IMG/VR virus record: IMGVR_UViG_3300027851_000063
Coordinates: 1-40,240 of that record
From: a virus
Direction: 5' to 3' (one strand)
DNA: 40,240 bases
The notes below the pieces were generated by a model. It did no database searches. It was not told the DNA's origin and worked only from the letters and a program-made list of their open reading frames with translations. The first letter of the stretch is position 1. Each line of letters begins with the position of its first letter. Of this stretch, positions 13,844-20,280 are shown piece after piece. The translations under genes and the position numbers were made by a program.

Positions 13844-15228
13844 TGAACGAGTCAAACCTGCACGGCTACCAGCATACTGCTGTAAGCCACATAATGGAAA
13901 ATACGCACGGGGCGCTGCTGCTCGAAATGGGCTTAGGCAAAACCGTGTCGACCCTTACCGCTATCAACAAACTAATTTATGAAGAGCTGGAAATAAACGC
14001 CGTGCTTATCATAGCCCCTAAGCGGGTAGCTGAAAGTGTGTGGAGTGCTGAGATAGGCAAGTGGGAACACCTGAAGCACCTTCGTATATCAAAGATATTA
14101 GGCACCGAAAAGCAGCGCAAGGCTGCCCTGCGGCAACCGGCAGACGTGTACACCATAGGCCGGGATAACGTGGCGTGGCTGTGCTCGCAGTTTGGAGGCA
14201 CCCGCACCCCGTTTGATATGCTTGTCATTGACGAACTATCTAGTTTCAAAAACCCGCAGTCGGTACGCTTCAAAGCATTAAAGGCGGTACAGCCCTCGTT
14301 TAGCCGTGTTGTCGGCCTTACCGGTACACCTGCGCCCAATGGCCTTATCGACCTGTGGAGCCAAATATATCTACTCGACCGGGGGGCAAGACTGGGCAAG
14401 TTTATCACTACCTACCGCGAAACGTACTTTAGGCCGGATAAACGTAACGGCTCGATAACCTACAGCTATAAACTTGAAGAGTCGGGGGAGCAGCAGATAT
14501 ATGATAAGATAGGCGACATTTGTATGAGCATGAAAGCTAAAGACTATTTGGATTTACCCGAGCGTATCAACAATATTGTGCGTATTGATATGCCGCCCGA
14601 CTTGCAAAAGCAATACAACGACTTTGAAAAGGAACAGGTTATGAACCTGGTAAGTGCTGAGGGCGATGATAAAGAAATATCTGCCCTGAATGCGGCTGCC
14701 TTATCGAACAAGCTGCTACAGTTTGCCAATGGCGCTATGTACGATGAGAACAAGGTTTACCACGAGGTACACGATTTAAAGCTGCTGGCTTTAGAAGAAC
14801 TTATCGAAGCGGCTAACGGCCACCCGGTGCTTATTGCGTGGACGTACAGGCATGACCGCGACAGGATGCTGGAGAAGCTAAAGAAGTACAAGCCGCAGGA
14901 ACTTAAAACGGATCAGGATATAAACGACTGGAACGCCGGCAAGATACAAGTTATGATGATGCACCCGGCTTCAGGAGGCCATGGCCTTAACTTGCAGGCA
15001 GGCGGTAATATAATCGTATGGTTCGGGCAGACGTGGAGTTTAGAACTTGAGCAGCAATTCAATGCAAGGCTTGACCGCCAGGGGCAGAAAAATGCCGTTG
15101 TAGTGAACAAGCTGGCAGTCGTTGGCACTATGGATGAAGACGTGCTGAAAGCGCAGGAGACGAAAGGTAATAACCAAAACAGACTTATGGATGCCGTCAA
15201 GGCTAAAATTAATAAATATCTAAAATAA
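13843..15228 (+). CDS. SNF2-like DEAD/DEAH-box helicase
   Basis: A 461-residue superfamily 2 helicase of the SNF2-like phage group. Motif I is MGLGKT (residues 29-34, Lys33). Motif Ia is VLIIAPKRVAESVW. Motif II is DELSSF (130-135), the phage variant of DEAH. Motif III is LTGTPAPNG. In the second RecA domain are VLIAWTYRHDRDR, then MMHPASGGHGLNLQAGGN (motif V) and QQFNARLDRQGQ (motif VI, near 403-414). These enzymes remodel protein-DNA complexes or unwind DNA in phage replication and occur beside VRR-NUC genes. Translational coupling by TAATG links it to the small gene before it. Confidence 0.93.
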   Translation: MNESNLHGYQHTAVSHIMENTHGALLLEMGLGKTVSTLTAINKLIYEELEINAVLIIAPKRVAESVWSAEIGKWEHLKHLRISKILGTEKQRKAALRQPADVYTIGRDNVAWLCSQFGGTRTPFDMLVIDELSSFKNPQSVRFKALKAVQPSFSRVVGLTGTPAPNGLIDLWSQIYLLDRGARLGKFITTYRETYFRPDKRNGSITYSYKLEESGEQQIYDKIGDICMSMKAKDYLDLPERINNIVRIDMPPDLQKQYNDFEKEQVMNLVSAEGDDKEISALNAAALSNKLLQFANGAMYDENKVYHEVHDLKLLALEELIEAANGHPVLIAWTYRHDRDRMLEKLKKYKPQELKTDQDINDWNAGKIQVMMMHPASGGHGLNLQAGGNIIVWFGQTWSLELEQQFNARLDRQGQKNAVVVNKLAVVGTMDEDVLKAQETKGNNQNRLMDAVKAKINKYLK

Positions 15229-15233
15229 AAACC

Positions 15234-15932
15234 ATGAAATATATGGGTAGTAAGGCAAGGATTGCAAAGCATATCCTGCCGATAATTCTAAAGGATAGAA
15301 AGCCGGGGCAGTACTACGTCGAGCCTTTTGTGGGCGGAGCAAATCTTATAGATAAAGTAGACGGTAACCGCATAGGTGCAGATATAAACGAGTACCTTAT
15401 CGCGCTTTTACAGGCGTTAGCTTCGGGGTGGGTTCCCTCACATATTTCTGAATCTGAGTATAAAGAAGTACGAGATATAAAGGGCTTATACGATTTGCAC
15501 GAGATAGGTTTTGCAGGCTTGGTTTGTACATATAGCGCTAAATTTTTTGGGGGTTATGCGCAGCCTAAAAACGGGCGTAACTATGTAGACGAAGGCATAA
15601 GAAACTGTTTAGCCCAGGCCCCTTTTTTAAAGGGTGTAAAGTTTGTATGCTCGGCGTATTCATTTTTAGAAATACCCGATAGCAGTATAGTATATTGCGA
15701 CCCGCCTTACGAAGGTACTACCGGGTATAAAACCGGAGCTTTCAACCATGCCGCTTTTTGGCAATGGTGCAGAGATAAAAGCCTGCAAGGGCATTCTGTT
15801 TTTATATCAGAATACAACGCCCCCGAAGATTTCACGGTGATATGGCAGGGCGAGATAAACATGACCCTAGCACAGGGCAAAGGCAAAAAAGCACTTGAGA
15901 AATTATTTGTATATACAGGCGACTTATTATAG
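15234..15932 (+). CDS. Dam-like N6-adenine DNA methyltransferase (D12 class)
   Basis: A 232-residue alpha-type adenine methylase of the D12 class. The N-terminal KYMGSKARIAKHIL and EPFVGGAN (residues 30-37) form the SAM-binding part, and DPPYEGTTGY (156-165) is the catalytic motif. D12 enzymes include Dam, which methylates GATC, and DpnIIA. The target here cannot be read from the protein, but GATC is strikingly rare in this genome. No restriction enzyme is adjacent except the HNH-like protein that follows two bases downstream, so a methylase-plus-nuclease pair is conceivable but unproven. The start context is AAAAACCATG. Confidence 0.92.
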   Translation: MKYMGSKARIAKHILPIILKDRKPGQYYVEPFVGGANLIDKVDGNRIGADINEYLIALLQALASGWVPSHISESEYKEVRDIKGLYDLHEIGFAGLVCTYSAKFFGGYAQPKNGRNYVDEGIRNCLAQAPFLKGVKFVCSAYSFLEIPDSSIVYCDPPYEGTTGYKTGAFNHAAFWQWCRDKSLQGHSVFISEYNAPEDFTVIWQGEINMTLAQGKGKKALEKLFVYTGDLL

Positions 15933-15934
15933 TT

Positions 15935-16303
15935 ATGTTCAAAATAGCCAGGCACAAAAGTAAAGAACTTTGCCCCGCGTACCGGTGCCGTAATGCGCGG
16001 GGTAATAAGAAGAGGTTTTGCCCGAGACACCACCATATGCACCAGGCAGAAACGAACCCGCTGGGCTACACGTACAGCCGGCTGAAGCAGAACGCTAAAA
16101 GGCGGCGTAAGACGTTTACTTTAACCCTTGAGCAGTTCGGACAGTTCTGCACCGAAACGAATTATTTAGAACTAAAAGGCAAACAGGGCAGCAACCTGAG
16201 CATTGACCGAATTAATAACGGTAAAGGTTACGAAGTAGGTAATTTACAAGTACTTACGTTATCTGCCAACTCCCGTAAAGGCTGCGGTTATTGCCCATTT
16301 TAA
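15935..16303 (+). CDS. HNH-like endonuclease or zinc-binding DNA protein
   Basis: A 122-residue protein. The N-terminal part has Cys13, Cys18, Cys29 and a His cluster at 32-34, a likely zinc site. The C-terminal part reads LSIDRINNGKGYEVGNLQVL followed by TLSANSRKG, matching the HNH-family layout in which a D-R-x-x-x-x-x-G-Y phrase is followed by N-x-Q-x-L and a final Asn before Lys-Gly. The basic stretch KQNAKRRRKT may contact DNA. The first His of a classical HNH is replaced by an Ile-Asp pair, so activity is uncertain. It lies two bases after the Dam-like methylase gene. A free-standing nicking or homing endonuclease is the likeliest role. Confidence 0.68.
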   Translation: MFKIARHKSKELCPAYRCRNARGNKKRFCPRHHHMHQAETNPLGYTYSRLKQNAKRRRKTFTLTLEQFGQFCTETNYLELKGKQGSNLSIDRINNGKGYEVGNLQVLTLSANSRKGCGYCPF

Positions 16304-16333
16304 AAATTAGTTTTAATTTTTTTAAAAAATAGT

Positions 16334-16363
16334 TTTGTAATTTAAAAAATTGCTTTATATTTG
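16334..16363 (+). promoter_or_regulatory. Bacteroidota-type promoter (TTTG-N18-TATATTTG)
   Basis: TTTG at 16334-16337 and TATATTTG at 16356-16363 are separated by 18 bases in an AT-rich gap that directly follows the HNH gene. The ATG at 16389 lies 25 bases downstream. The surrounding sequence (AAAAATAGTTTTGTAATTT) is close to that of the promoter at 21660. Confidence 0.83.
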
Positions 16364-16388
16364 TCAAACAATTAAAGCAATAGAAATT

Positions 16389-16679
16389 ATGTATACGACG
16401 CAACAGCAAGAGGTAATTAATGGGTTTATAATAAATTCAGTATTAATATCGCCGGTAGAAAAAATGCTATCGCAATTAGAAAATAAAGAATTTAGAGATT
16501 GTGATATTAAATGGCTTGATAGTAAGTTTAAATCTTTCACTGATTTAGCAGCTGAGACTTTAGGTATTAAACCTCCTGCTATTTCTAAGCCTGAAGATTT
16601 TAAATTTTTTAACCCATATGTACAAAACTATTATACTGAAAGATTTAAAATACTTTTAGACTACTTCAAAAAATTCTAA
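16389..16679 (+). CDS. Small AT-rich gene of unknown function (96 aa)
   Basis: A 96-residue, mostly helical, soluble protein starting MYTTQQQEVINGFIINSVLI and ending with YTERFKILLDYFKKF. The base composition is visibly AT-richer than its neighbours and it has its own promoter just upstream, both typical of moron genes. A TTG at 16350 is in frame, but it lies inside the promoter and is rejected as a start. No family recognised. Candidate roles such as host takeover or anti-defence are speculation based on placement only. A GC hairpin follows at 16687-16704. Confidence 0.7.
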   Translation: MYTTQQQEVINGFIINSVLISPVEKMLSQLENKEFRDCDIKWLDSKFKSFTDLAAETLGIKPPAISKPEDFKFFNPYVQNYYTERFKILLDYFKKF

Positions 16680-16686
16680 CTATCAC

Positions 16687-16704
16687 GGGCGGTTAACGCC
16701 GCCC
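16687..16704. other. GC hairpin GGGCGG-TTAACG-CCGCCC
   Basis: A six-base-pair GC stem with loop TTAACG, seven bases after the 96-residue gene. No T-run follows on the + strand, so termination is doubtful. It matches the hairpin at 4448-4461, which lies in an equivalent position after another promoter-driven small gene; see also the identical loop end TAACG. Confidence 0.55.
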
Positions 16705-16724
16705 CTAAAATCTAAATAAAAACC

Positions 16725-17093
16725 ATGGAAACACTTATCAAAGCATTTCTTATAACCGCTTTCGCCGGCCTGATAATAGGTGTAGCGGTTATCCCGCCCA
16801 GGTTCGTAGTAGTGAACAGCGCCGGGTACTTCAACCCCTTTAAGAAAAGGGTGTTTGACTTCAAAATAGTAAAGGAGGGGGCGCTTTACTATATTTATTT
16901 TACAGGTGATAACTGGCTTTCGCAGGTACGTTACACCCGATTTAGTATTAGCGCTAAAGGCTGTAGTACTTCAGGCTTCATAAGTGAAACAGGGGCGCGC
17001 CGGGAAGCCTTGCAGTTCGATAATATCAGGTCAGTACTTAAAGACCTTGACCGCATAGAGAATAGAGTAATCCAATTAAATAGTAAGAAATAA
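16725..17093 (+). CDS. Single-pass membrane protein of unknown function
   Basis: A 122-residue protein with one N-terminal hydrophobic segment (about residues 5-24, IKAFLITAFAGLIIGVAVIP) and a soluble remainder with beta strands and a helical, charged C-terminus (SVLKDLDRIENRVIQL). The segment could be an uncleaved anchor holding the protein on the inner membrane facing either side. I recognise no family. It starts in the AAAAACCATG context after the GC hairpin and is coupled by TAATG to the Nmad1-like gene. A membrane-attached protein in the middle of the replication module could tether replication or block superinfection, but nothing in the sequence decides this. Confidence 0.68.
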   Translation: METLIKAFLITAFAGLIIGVAVIPPRFVVVNSAGYFNPFKKRVFDFKIVKEGALYYIYFTGDNWLSQVRYTRFSISAKGCSTSGFISETGARREALQFDNIRSVLKDLDRIENRVIQLNSKK

Positions 17094-18178
17094 TGAAAGT
17101 AGATAAAGAGAATATAGTAAAAGGTGTGGTTACCATTTTTGATGAAACGACTATAGAAATAGATGGGGCCCGAATTGCTTCGACGACAGGCGCACATAAA
17201 ATTTCAATAGAAGCAGACAGAGCACACGCCCAATTATTTGCCGATGCACTGGAAGCGCTCAACCGTACAGGGCTAACGCCGAGTGAGCTTGCGGATAGTC
17301 GGGATAAGCATAAAGCTAAGGCTTTGCAAATGGCGTATACTTCGGAGATTAAAGAGGCTGACGGCTTTGTGCTGCCTGCGAAATGGCGAGTTGAGCTAAA
17401 ACCAAAAACAGTTAAAGCGCTAAGGGCTTTTGCGGAGGAATACAATTTAACTTTATTGCGACCGCCGTACTCCCATACTAAGTGGCTATACAACATTAGC
17501 GATATTGTCGAACCTGGCGATTTTGATTTTGATTTTGAAGCTTACGAGCCTATTACCTTCGAGCAGTTCAAGCAGCACGTGCTTAAGCAGGAGCCGGAAG
17601 TTAAAGAGCAGCCTGCTGAATTTGTGAAGGGGCAGTGGTATATAAGTCAAAATCTGCGCTACCTTTTTGAGTTTAGTGGCGAATATGATATAAGAAATTA
17701 CCCTAAAGGTAACGGCTATGATGAAACTACTTTTATAACAGAGGACACTTTTGGCTGGGATACTATGCACGACTTCAGGCCTGCTACTCCTGAAGAGGTA
17801 CGACTCCGTACGGGTATGTGGGAAGTAAAAGAAATACCGGCTCCGATATTATCTGAACAAGAGCAACGCTTTGAAGCGGTGGTAGCGGCAAGGCTGGAAG
17901 CTATACGGGAGCTGATACTGGTAAAGGGCAGGGAGTACCGACGTAACGGTGATGTATTCCATAACTTCAACGCCGGGGGTAAGATGTTAGGCTGTACACC
18001 TGAGCGTGCGCTGCTGGGCTTTGCTGCAAAACATTTCGTGTCTGTAGTTGACATGGTGAACGACCTTGACAGTGGTAAAGTACCTGCTGAGGCGGTTGTG
18101 AATGAGAAGCTGGGCGACGCTATGGTGTACCTGGTATTGCTTGAGGGCCTGTTTAAAGAACGATTAAATACTTTATAA
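17093..18178 (+). CDS. Protein with C-terminal Nmad1 (DUF1599) domain
   Basis: A 361-residue, three-part protein. Residues 1-130 are an uncharacterised alpha/beta region. Residues about 150-250 contain a segment beginning EFVKGQWYISQNLRYLFEFS and a TPEEVRLRTGMWE phrase, a pattern I associate with small accessory proteins in Bacteroidota phages. Residues about 262-361 match the nucleotide-modification-associated domain 1 (DUF1599): KGREYRRNGDVFHNFNAGG, then LLGFAAKHFVSVVDMV, then NEKLGDAMVYLVLL, with the acidic and His residues of this all-helical, MazG-like group. Such domains act on nucleotides or accompany base modification. It starts by TAATG coupling. Confidence 0.72.
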   Translation: MKVDKENIVKGVVTIFDETTIEIDGARIASTTGAHKISIEADRAHAQLFADALEALNRTGLTPSELADSRDKHKAKALQMAYTSEIKEADGFVLPAKWRVELKPKTVKALRAFAEEYNLTLLRPPYSHTKWLYNISDIVEPGDFDFDFEAYEPITFEQFKQHVLKQEPEVKEQPAEFVKGQWYISQNLRYLFEFSGEYDIRNYPKGNGYDETTFITEDTFGWDTMHDFRPATPEEVRLRTGMWEVKEIPAPILSEQEQRFEAVVAARLEAIRELILVKGREYRRNGDVFHNFNAGGKMLGCTPERALLGFAAKHFVSVVDMVNDLDSGKVPAEAVVNEKLGDAMVYLVLLEGLFKERLNTL

Positions 18179-18181
18179 GTT

Positions 18182-18781
18182 ATGATACAAATTGAAAATG
18201 CAGTTAAACGCTTTGGTAAATTAATACTTACCGAGTTGAAAGAAGAAAATATTAATTGTTGGGTAGCAGGTGGCGCGGTGCGTGACTATTTCTTAGGGCT
18301 GCCCGTTACGTCGGATATAGATTTATTTTTCCCCGACGAAAGGAATTATAATTTAGCAGTGAGCTATTTTGACGAGGCAGGGGCTAAAACCATTTGGGAA
18401 AGCGACAACGGTATGAAGGTAGAACTCGACGGTAAAACCTTTGACCTTGTTAAGAAATTCTTTTTAAGCCCACAGGCAACTATAGAGGCTTTCGACTTTA
18501 CCGTTTCAATGTTTGCCGTAGATTTAAAAACCGTTTACACTGCGCCGACTTCGTTTATTGACCTTGCAAAAAAGCAGCTTATGGTTAATAAAATTACGTT
18601 CCCAGCATCCTCTATGAGCCGGGCATTCAAATACCACAGGAAAGGATTTTGGATTTGCCAAGGCGAGCAGCGTAAACTTATAGAGGCTGTGCAGGCCATG
18701 CCGAAAATAGTAAACGATTTGCCGATAGCCGACGCAGATGGCGAAGTAAGTGGAGATAATCTTTTTAGGGGTATAGACTAA
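18182..18781 (+). CDS. CCA-adding/poly(A) polymerase-type nucleotidyltransferase
   Basis: A 199-residue protein with a Pol-beta-like nucleotidyltransferase head: CWVAGGAVRDYFLGLPVTSD (residues 26-45) holds the GG motif and the first Asp, DIDLFF gives the catalytic pair Asp45 and Asp47, and Asp105 in FDFTVSM is the likely third acidic residue. This is the pattern of class II CCA-adding enzymes and poly(A) polymerases. It is only about half the length of a cellular CCA enzyme and lacks the full tRNA-binding body. Possible roles are repair of tRNA ends cut by host defences, maturation of the tRNA-like element at 7705 (which lacks CCA), or a toxin-like activity. It is coupled to the next gene by TAATG. 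Confidence 0.82.
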   Translation: MIQIENAVKRFGKLILTELKEENINCWVAGGAVRDYFLGLPVTSDIDLFFPDERNYNLAVSYFDEAGAKTIWESDNGMKVELDGKTFDLVKKFFLSPQATIEAFDFTVSMFAVDLKTVYTAPTSFIDLAKKQLMVNKITFPASSMSRAFKYHRKGFWICQGEQRKLIEAVQAMPKIVNDLPIADADGEVSGDNLFRGID

Positions 18782-19338
18782 TGAAAGCAAACTATAAAGG
18801 CAGCGAAGTTGATGTTATCCGCTTCAACTTCGCATCGAAAATGGCAGATATAGATTTAAAAGGCACTGATACTACGGTGCCTTTTTTATCACTTACGGAT
18901 ATAAAAGCAGAACATGGCGAACCGTTTTATCCAGTACCACCCAAGCCTAAAACGACCCGTAAAAAGGCGGTAAAATACGTTTGGGCGCAGGATAAAATGA
19001 CGGCGGTCTACTACGAAATTGTATCGATTAACCTACGTAAAAGAACGGTAAGATTGCAGATACCGTGGATATCTAAGACTAATAAATTTCATACTCACGG
19101 CCCTTGCCAGGTGGTAAGACCCCTCAACGAGGTGCTTTTTTTAAGCAGAAATACCAAGCCGAGTGTTAAAATTGAAAAAAAATACGGTGTTTCAAGTACG
19201 GAAAAACTTACAAGAATAGTATTAGCCGGGTACGCCGTCCACTTTTCAGGGCTGCAAATCATAGCTAAAAACAGCCTGCCGGAAAAAAAAGGAACTTTAA
19301 CAGTGGTGTACCAAAGAATTTTCGGTAAACGTACGTAA
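18781..19338 (+). CDS. Basic protein of unknown function, last gene of replication module
   Basis: A 185-residue, Lys- and Arg-rich protein with no recognised family. It has a beta-rich N-terminus, a PVPPKPKTTRKKAVKYVWAQ stretch near residues 51-70 and a basic C-terminus ending FGKRT. The net positive charge suggests nucleic-acid binding. Its final codons (GGT AAA CGT ACG TAA) already form the first unit of control module B, so the repeat array begins inside the gene. It starts by TAATG overlap with the nucleotidyltransferase gene, so the two may act together. Confidence 0.68.
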   Translation: MKANYKGSEVDVIRFNFASKMADIDLKGTDTTVPFLSLTDIKAEHGEPFYPVPPKPKTTRKKAVKYVWAQDKMTAVYYEIVSINLRKRTVRLQIPWISKTNKFHTHGPCQVVRPLNEVLFLSRNTKPSVKIEKKYGVSSTEKLTRIVLAGYAVHFSGLQIIAKNSLPEKKGTLTVVYQRIFGKRT

Positions 19339-19733
19339 ACGTATATCGTTTACGCTGCAACCCCTGCAAACACTGGGCATTCCATGCCTGTAAACCATGT
19401 AAACGATAAAAAGCCCAAACTTTTGAAAACAGTGTTTTGCCAAAAAACGTAAACCATGTAAACCATGTAAACGTACTATGGTTTACCGGGAAACCCCTGT
19501 AAACACTGGGCTTAACGCCAAAATAAACCATGTAAACCATACTATTACTAAAAGATTATATATAGTAATAATAGGGAATATATACACATAAATGTACCTG
19601 TAAAACGCGTAAAACGCCTATACGCCTTATAAGAGTTTTATGGTTTATGGTTTACAATTGGTCAAAAAACGGCCTTAACGTTTTGATTTGCAGTGTGTTA
19701 AACGAGAAACGTACTCTTTTTTTATGGTTTACG
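19334..19733. repeat. Control module B: second GTAAACCAT/ATGGTTTAC repeat array
   Basis: About 400 bases without a gene, carrying a perfect inverted repeat CGTAAACG/CGTTTACG at 19334-19354, GTAAACCATGTAAACG at 19390-19405, three tandem units at 19448-19473, ATGGTTTAC at 19478-19486, two units at 19524-19540, ATGGTTTATGGTTTAC at 19640-19655 and ATGGTTTACG at 19724-19733. An 18-base repeat CCCCTGyAAACACTGGGC occurs at 19361-19378 and 19494-19511. The part from 19508 to about 19704 is homologous to module A. The last repeat sits 33 bases upstream of the terminase promoter. Origin iterons or late-gene operators are the main options. Confidence 0.87.
19543..19570. other. AT-rich hairpin in control module B
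   Basis: TATTACTA (19543-19550) pairs with TAGTAATA (19563-19570) around a 12-base loop starting AAAGATTA. The counterpart at 4023-4057 has a different stem sequence with pairing kept, including a T-A to C-G exchange, and the same CTAAAAGATTA core. Confidence 0.6.
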
Positions 19734-19765
19734 CTTTGTTTCGTTGTGAAGCAATGAAAATATTT

Positions 19766-19795
19766 TTTGTAGTTTGGAATTTATTCGTATGTTTG
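19766..19795 (+). promoter_or_regulatory. Bacteroidota-type promoter of the terminase operon
   Basis: TTTG at 19766-19769 and TATGTTTG at 19788-19795 are separated by 18 bases, matching TTTG-N18-TAnnTTTG. The terminase small-subunit ATG at 19813 is only 17 bases from the -7 element, so the 5' leader is about a dozen bases at most. The upstream repeat at 19724-19733 is a candidate activator or repressor site. Confidence 0.82.
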
Positions 19796-19812
19796 TGGCA
19801 AAGATTTAAACC

Positions 19813-20280
19813 ATGGCAGTTAAAAAACCAGGAACATTGAAACCCATAGGCAGGCCGAAAGCGATAGCCTCCCCGGATAACATGCTTGAGCTTTTTTACG
19901 AATACCGAACCGAAGTTAAGTCGAAACCATTTTTGGTAAAGGACTGGGTGGGCAAAGATGCCGAGCCGGTTTATCGGGAAAAAGAAAAACCCCTGACACT
20001 TGAGGGTTTTGAGAATTACCTTTTCGAGAAAAAGATTATAAGCGATATAAGCGATTACTTTGAGAACAAAGATAACAGATACGCGGATTTTGTCCCCGTC
20101 TGCCGCGCTGTGAAACGCTTTATCCGCCAAGACCAAATCGAGGGCGGCATGGCCATGATTTACAACCCGAGCGTAACGCAGCGCCTCAACAACCTGAAAG
20201 AGCAAACCGATGTAACTACCGGCGGCGAAAAAATAAACGTGATAGCGTTAGGCAATGGGTCTATTTCCGAAACAGAATAA
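19813..20280 (+). CDS. Terminase small subunit (P22 gp3-like)
   Basis: A 155-residue protein resembling the gp3-type DNA-packaging small subunit: N-terminal basic GRPKAIASP, LELFYEYRTEVKSKPF, a KPLTLEGFENYLFEK motif, and the IEGGMAMIYNPSVTQRLNNL end segment characteristic of this family. It would recognise the packaging site and hand DNA to the large subunit, whose gene overlaps it by 26 bases. The pac site in this class often lies in or near the small-subunit gene, so the repeat-rich module B just upstream could also serve packaging. The start is in the context TTTAAACCATG. Confidence 0.88.
   Translation: MAVKKPGTLKPIGRPKAIASPDNMLELFYEYRTEVKSKPFLVKDWVGKDAEPVYREKEKPLTLEGFENYLFEKKIISDISDYFENKDNRYADFVPVCRAVKRFIRQDQIEGGMAMIYNPSVTQRLNNLKEQTDVTTGGEKINVIALGNGSISETE

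Noticed and set aside
16350-16388. TTG start for the 96-residue gene
   Set aside because: The codon lies inside the promoter, upstream of the transcription start expected near 16370.
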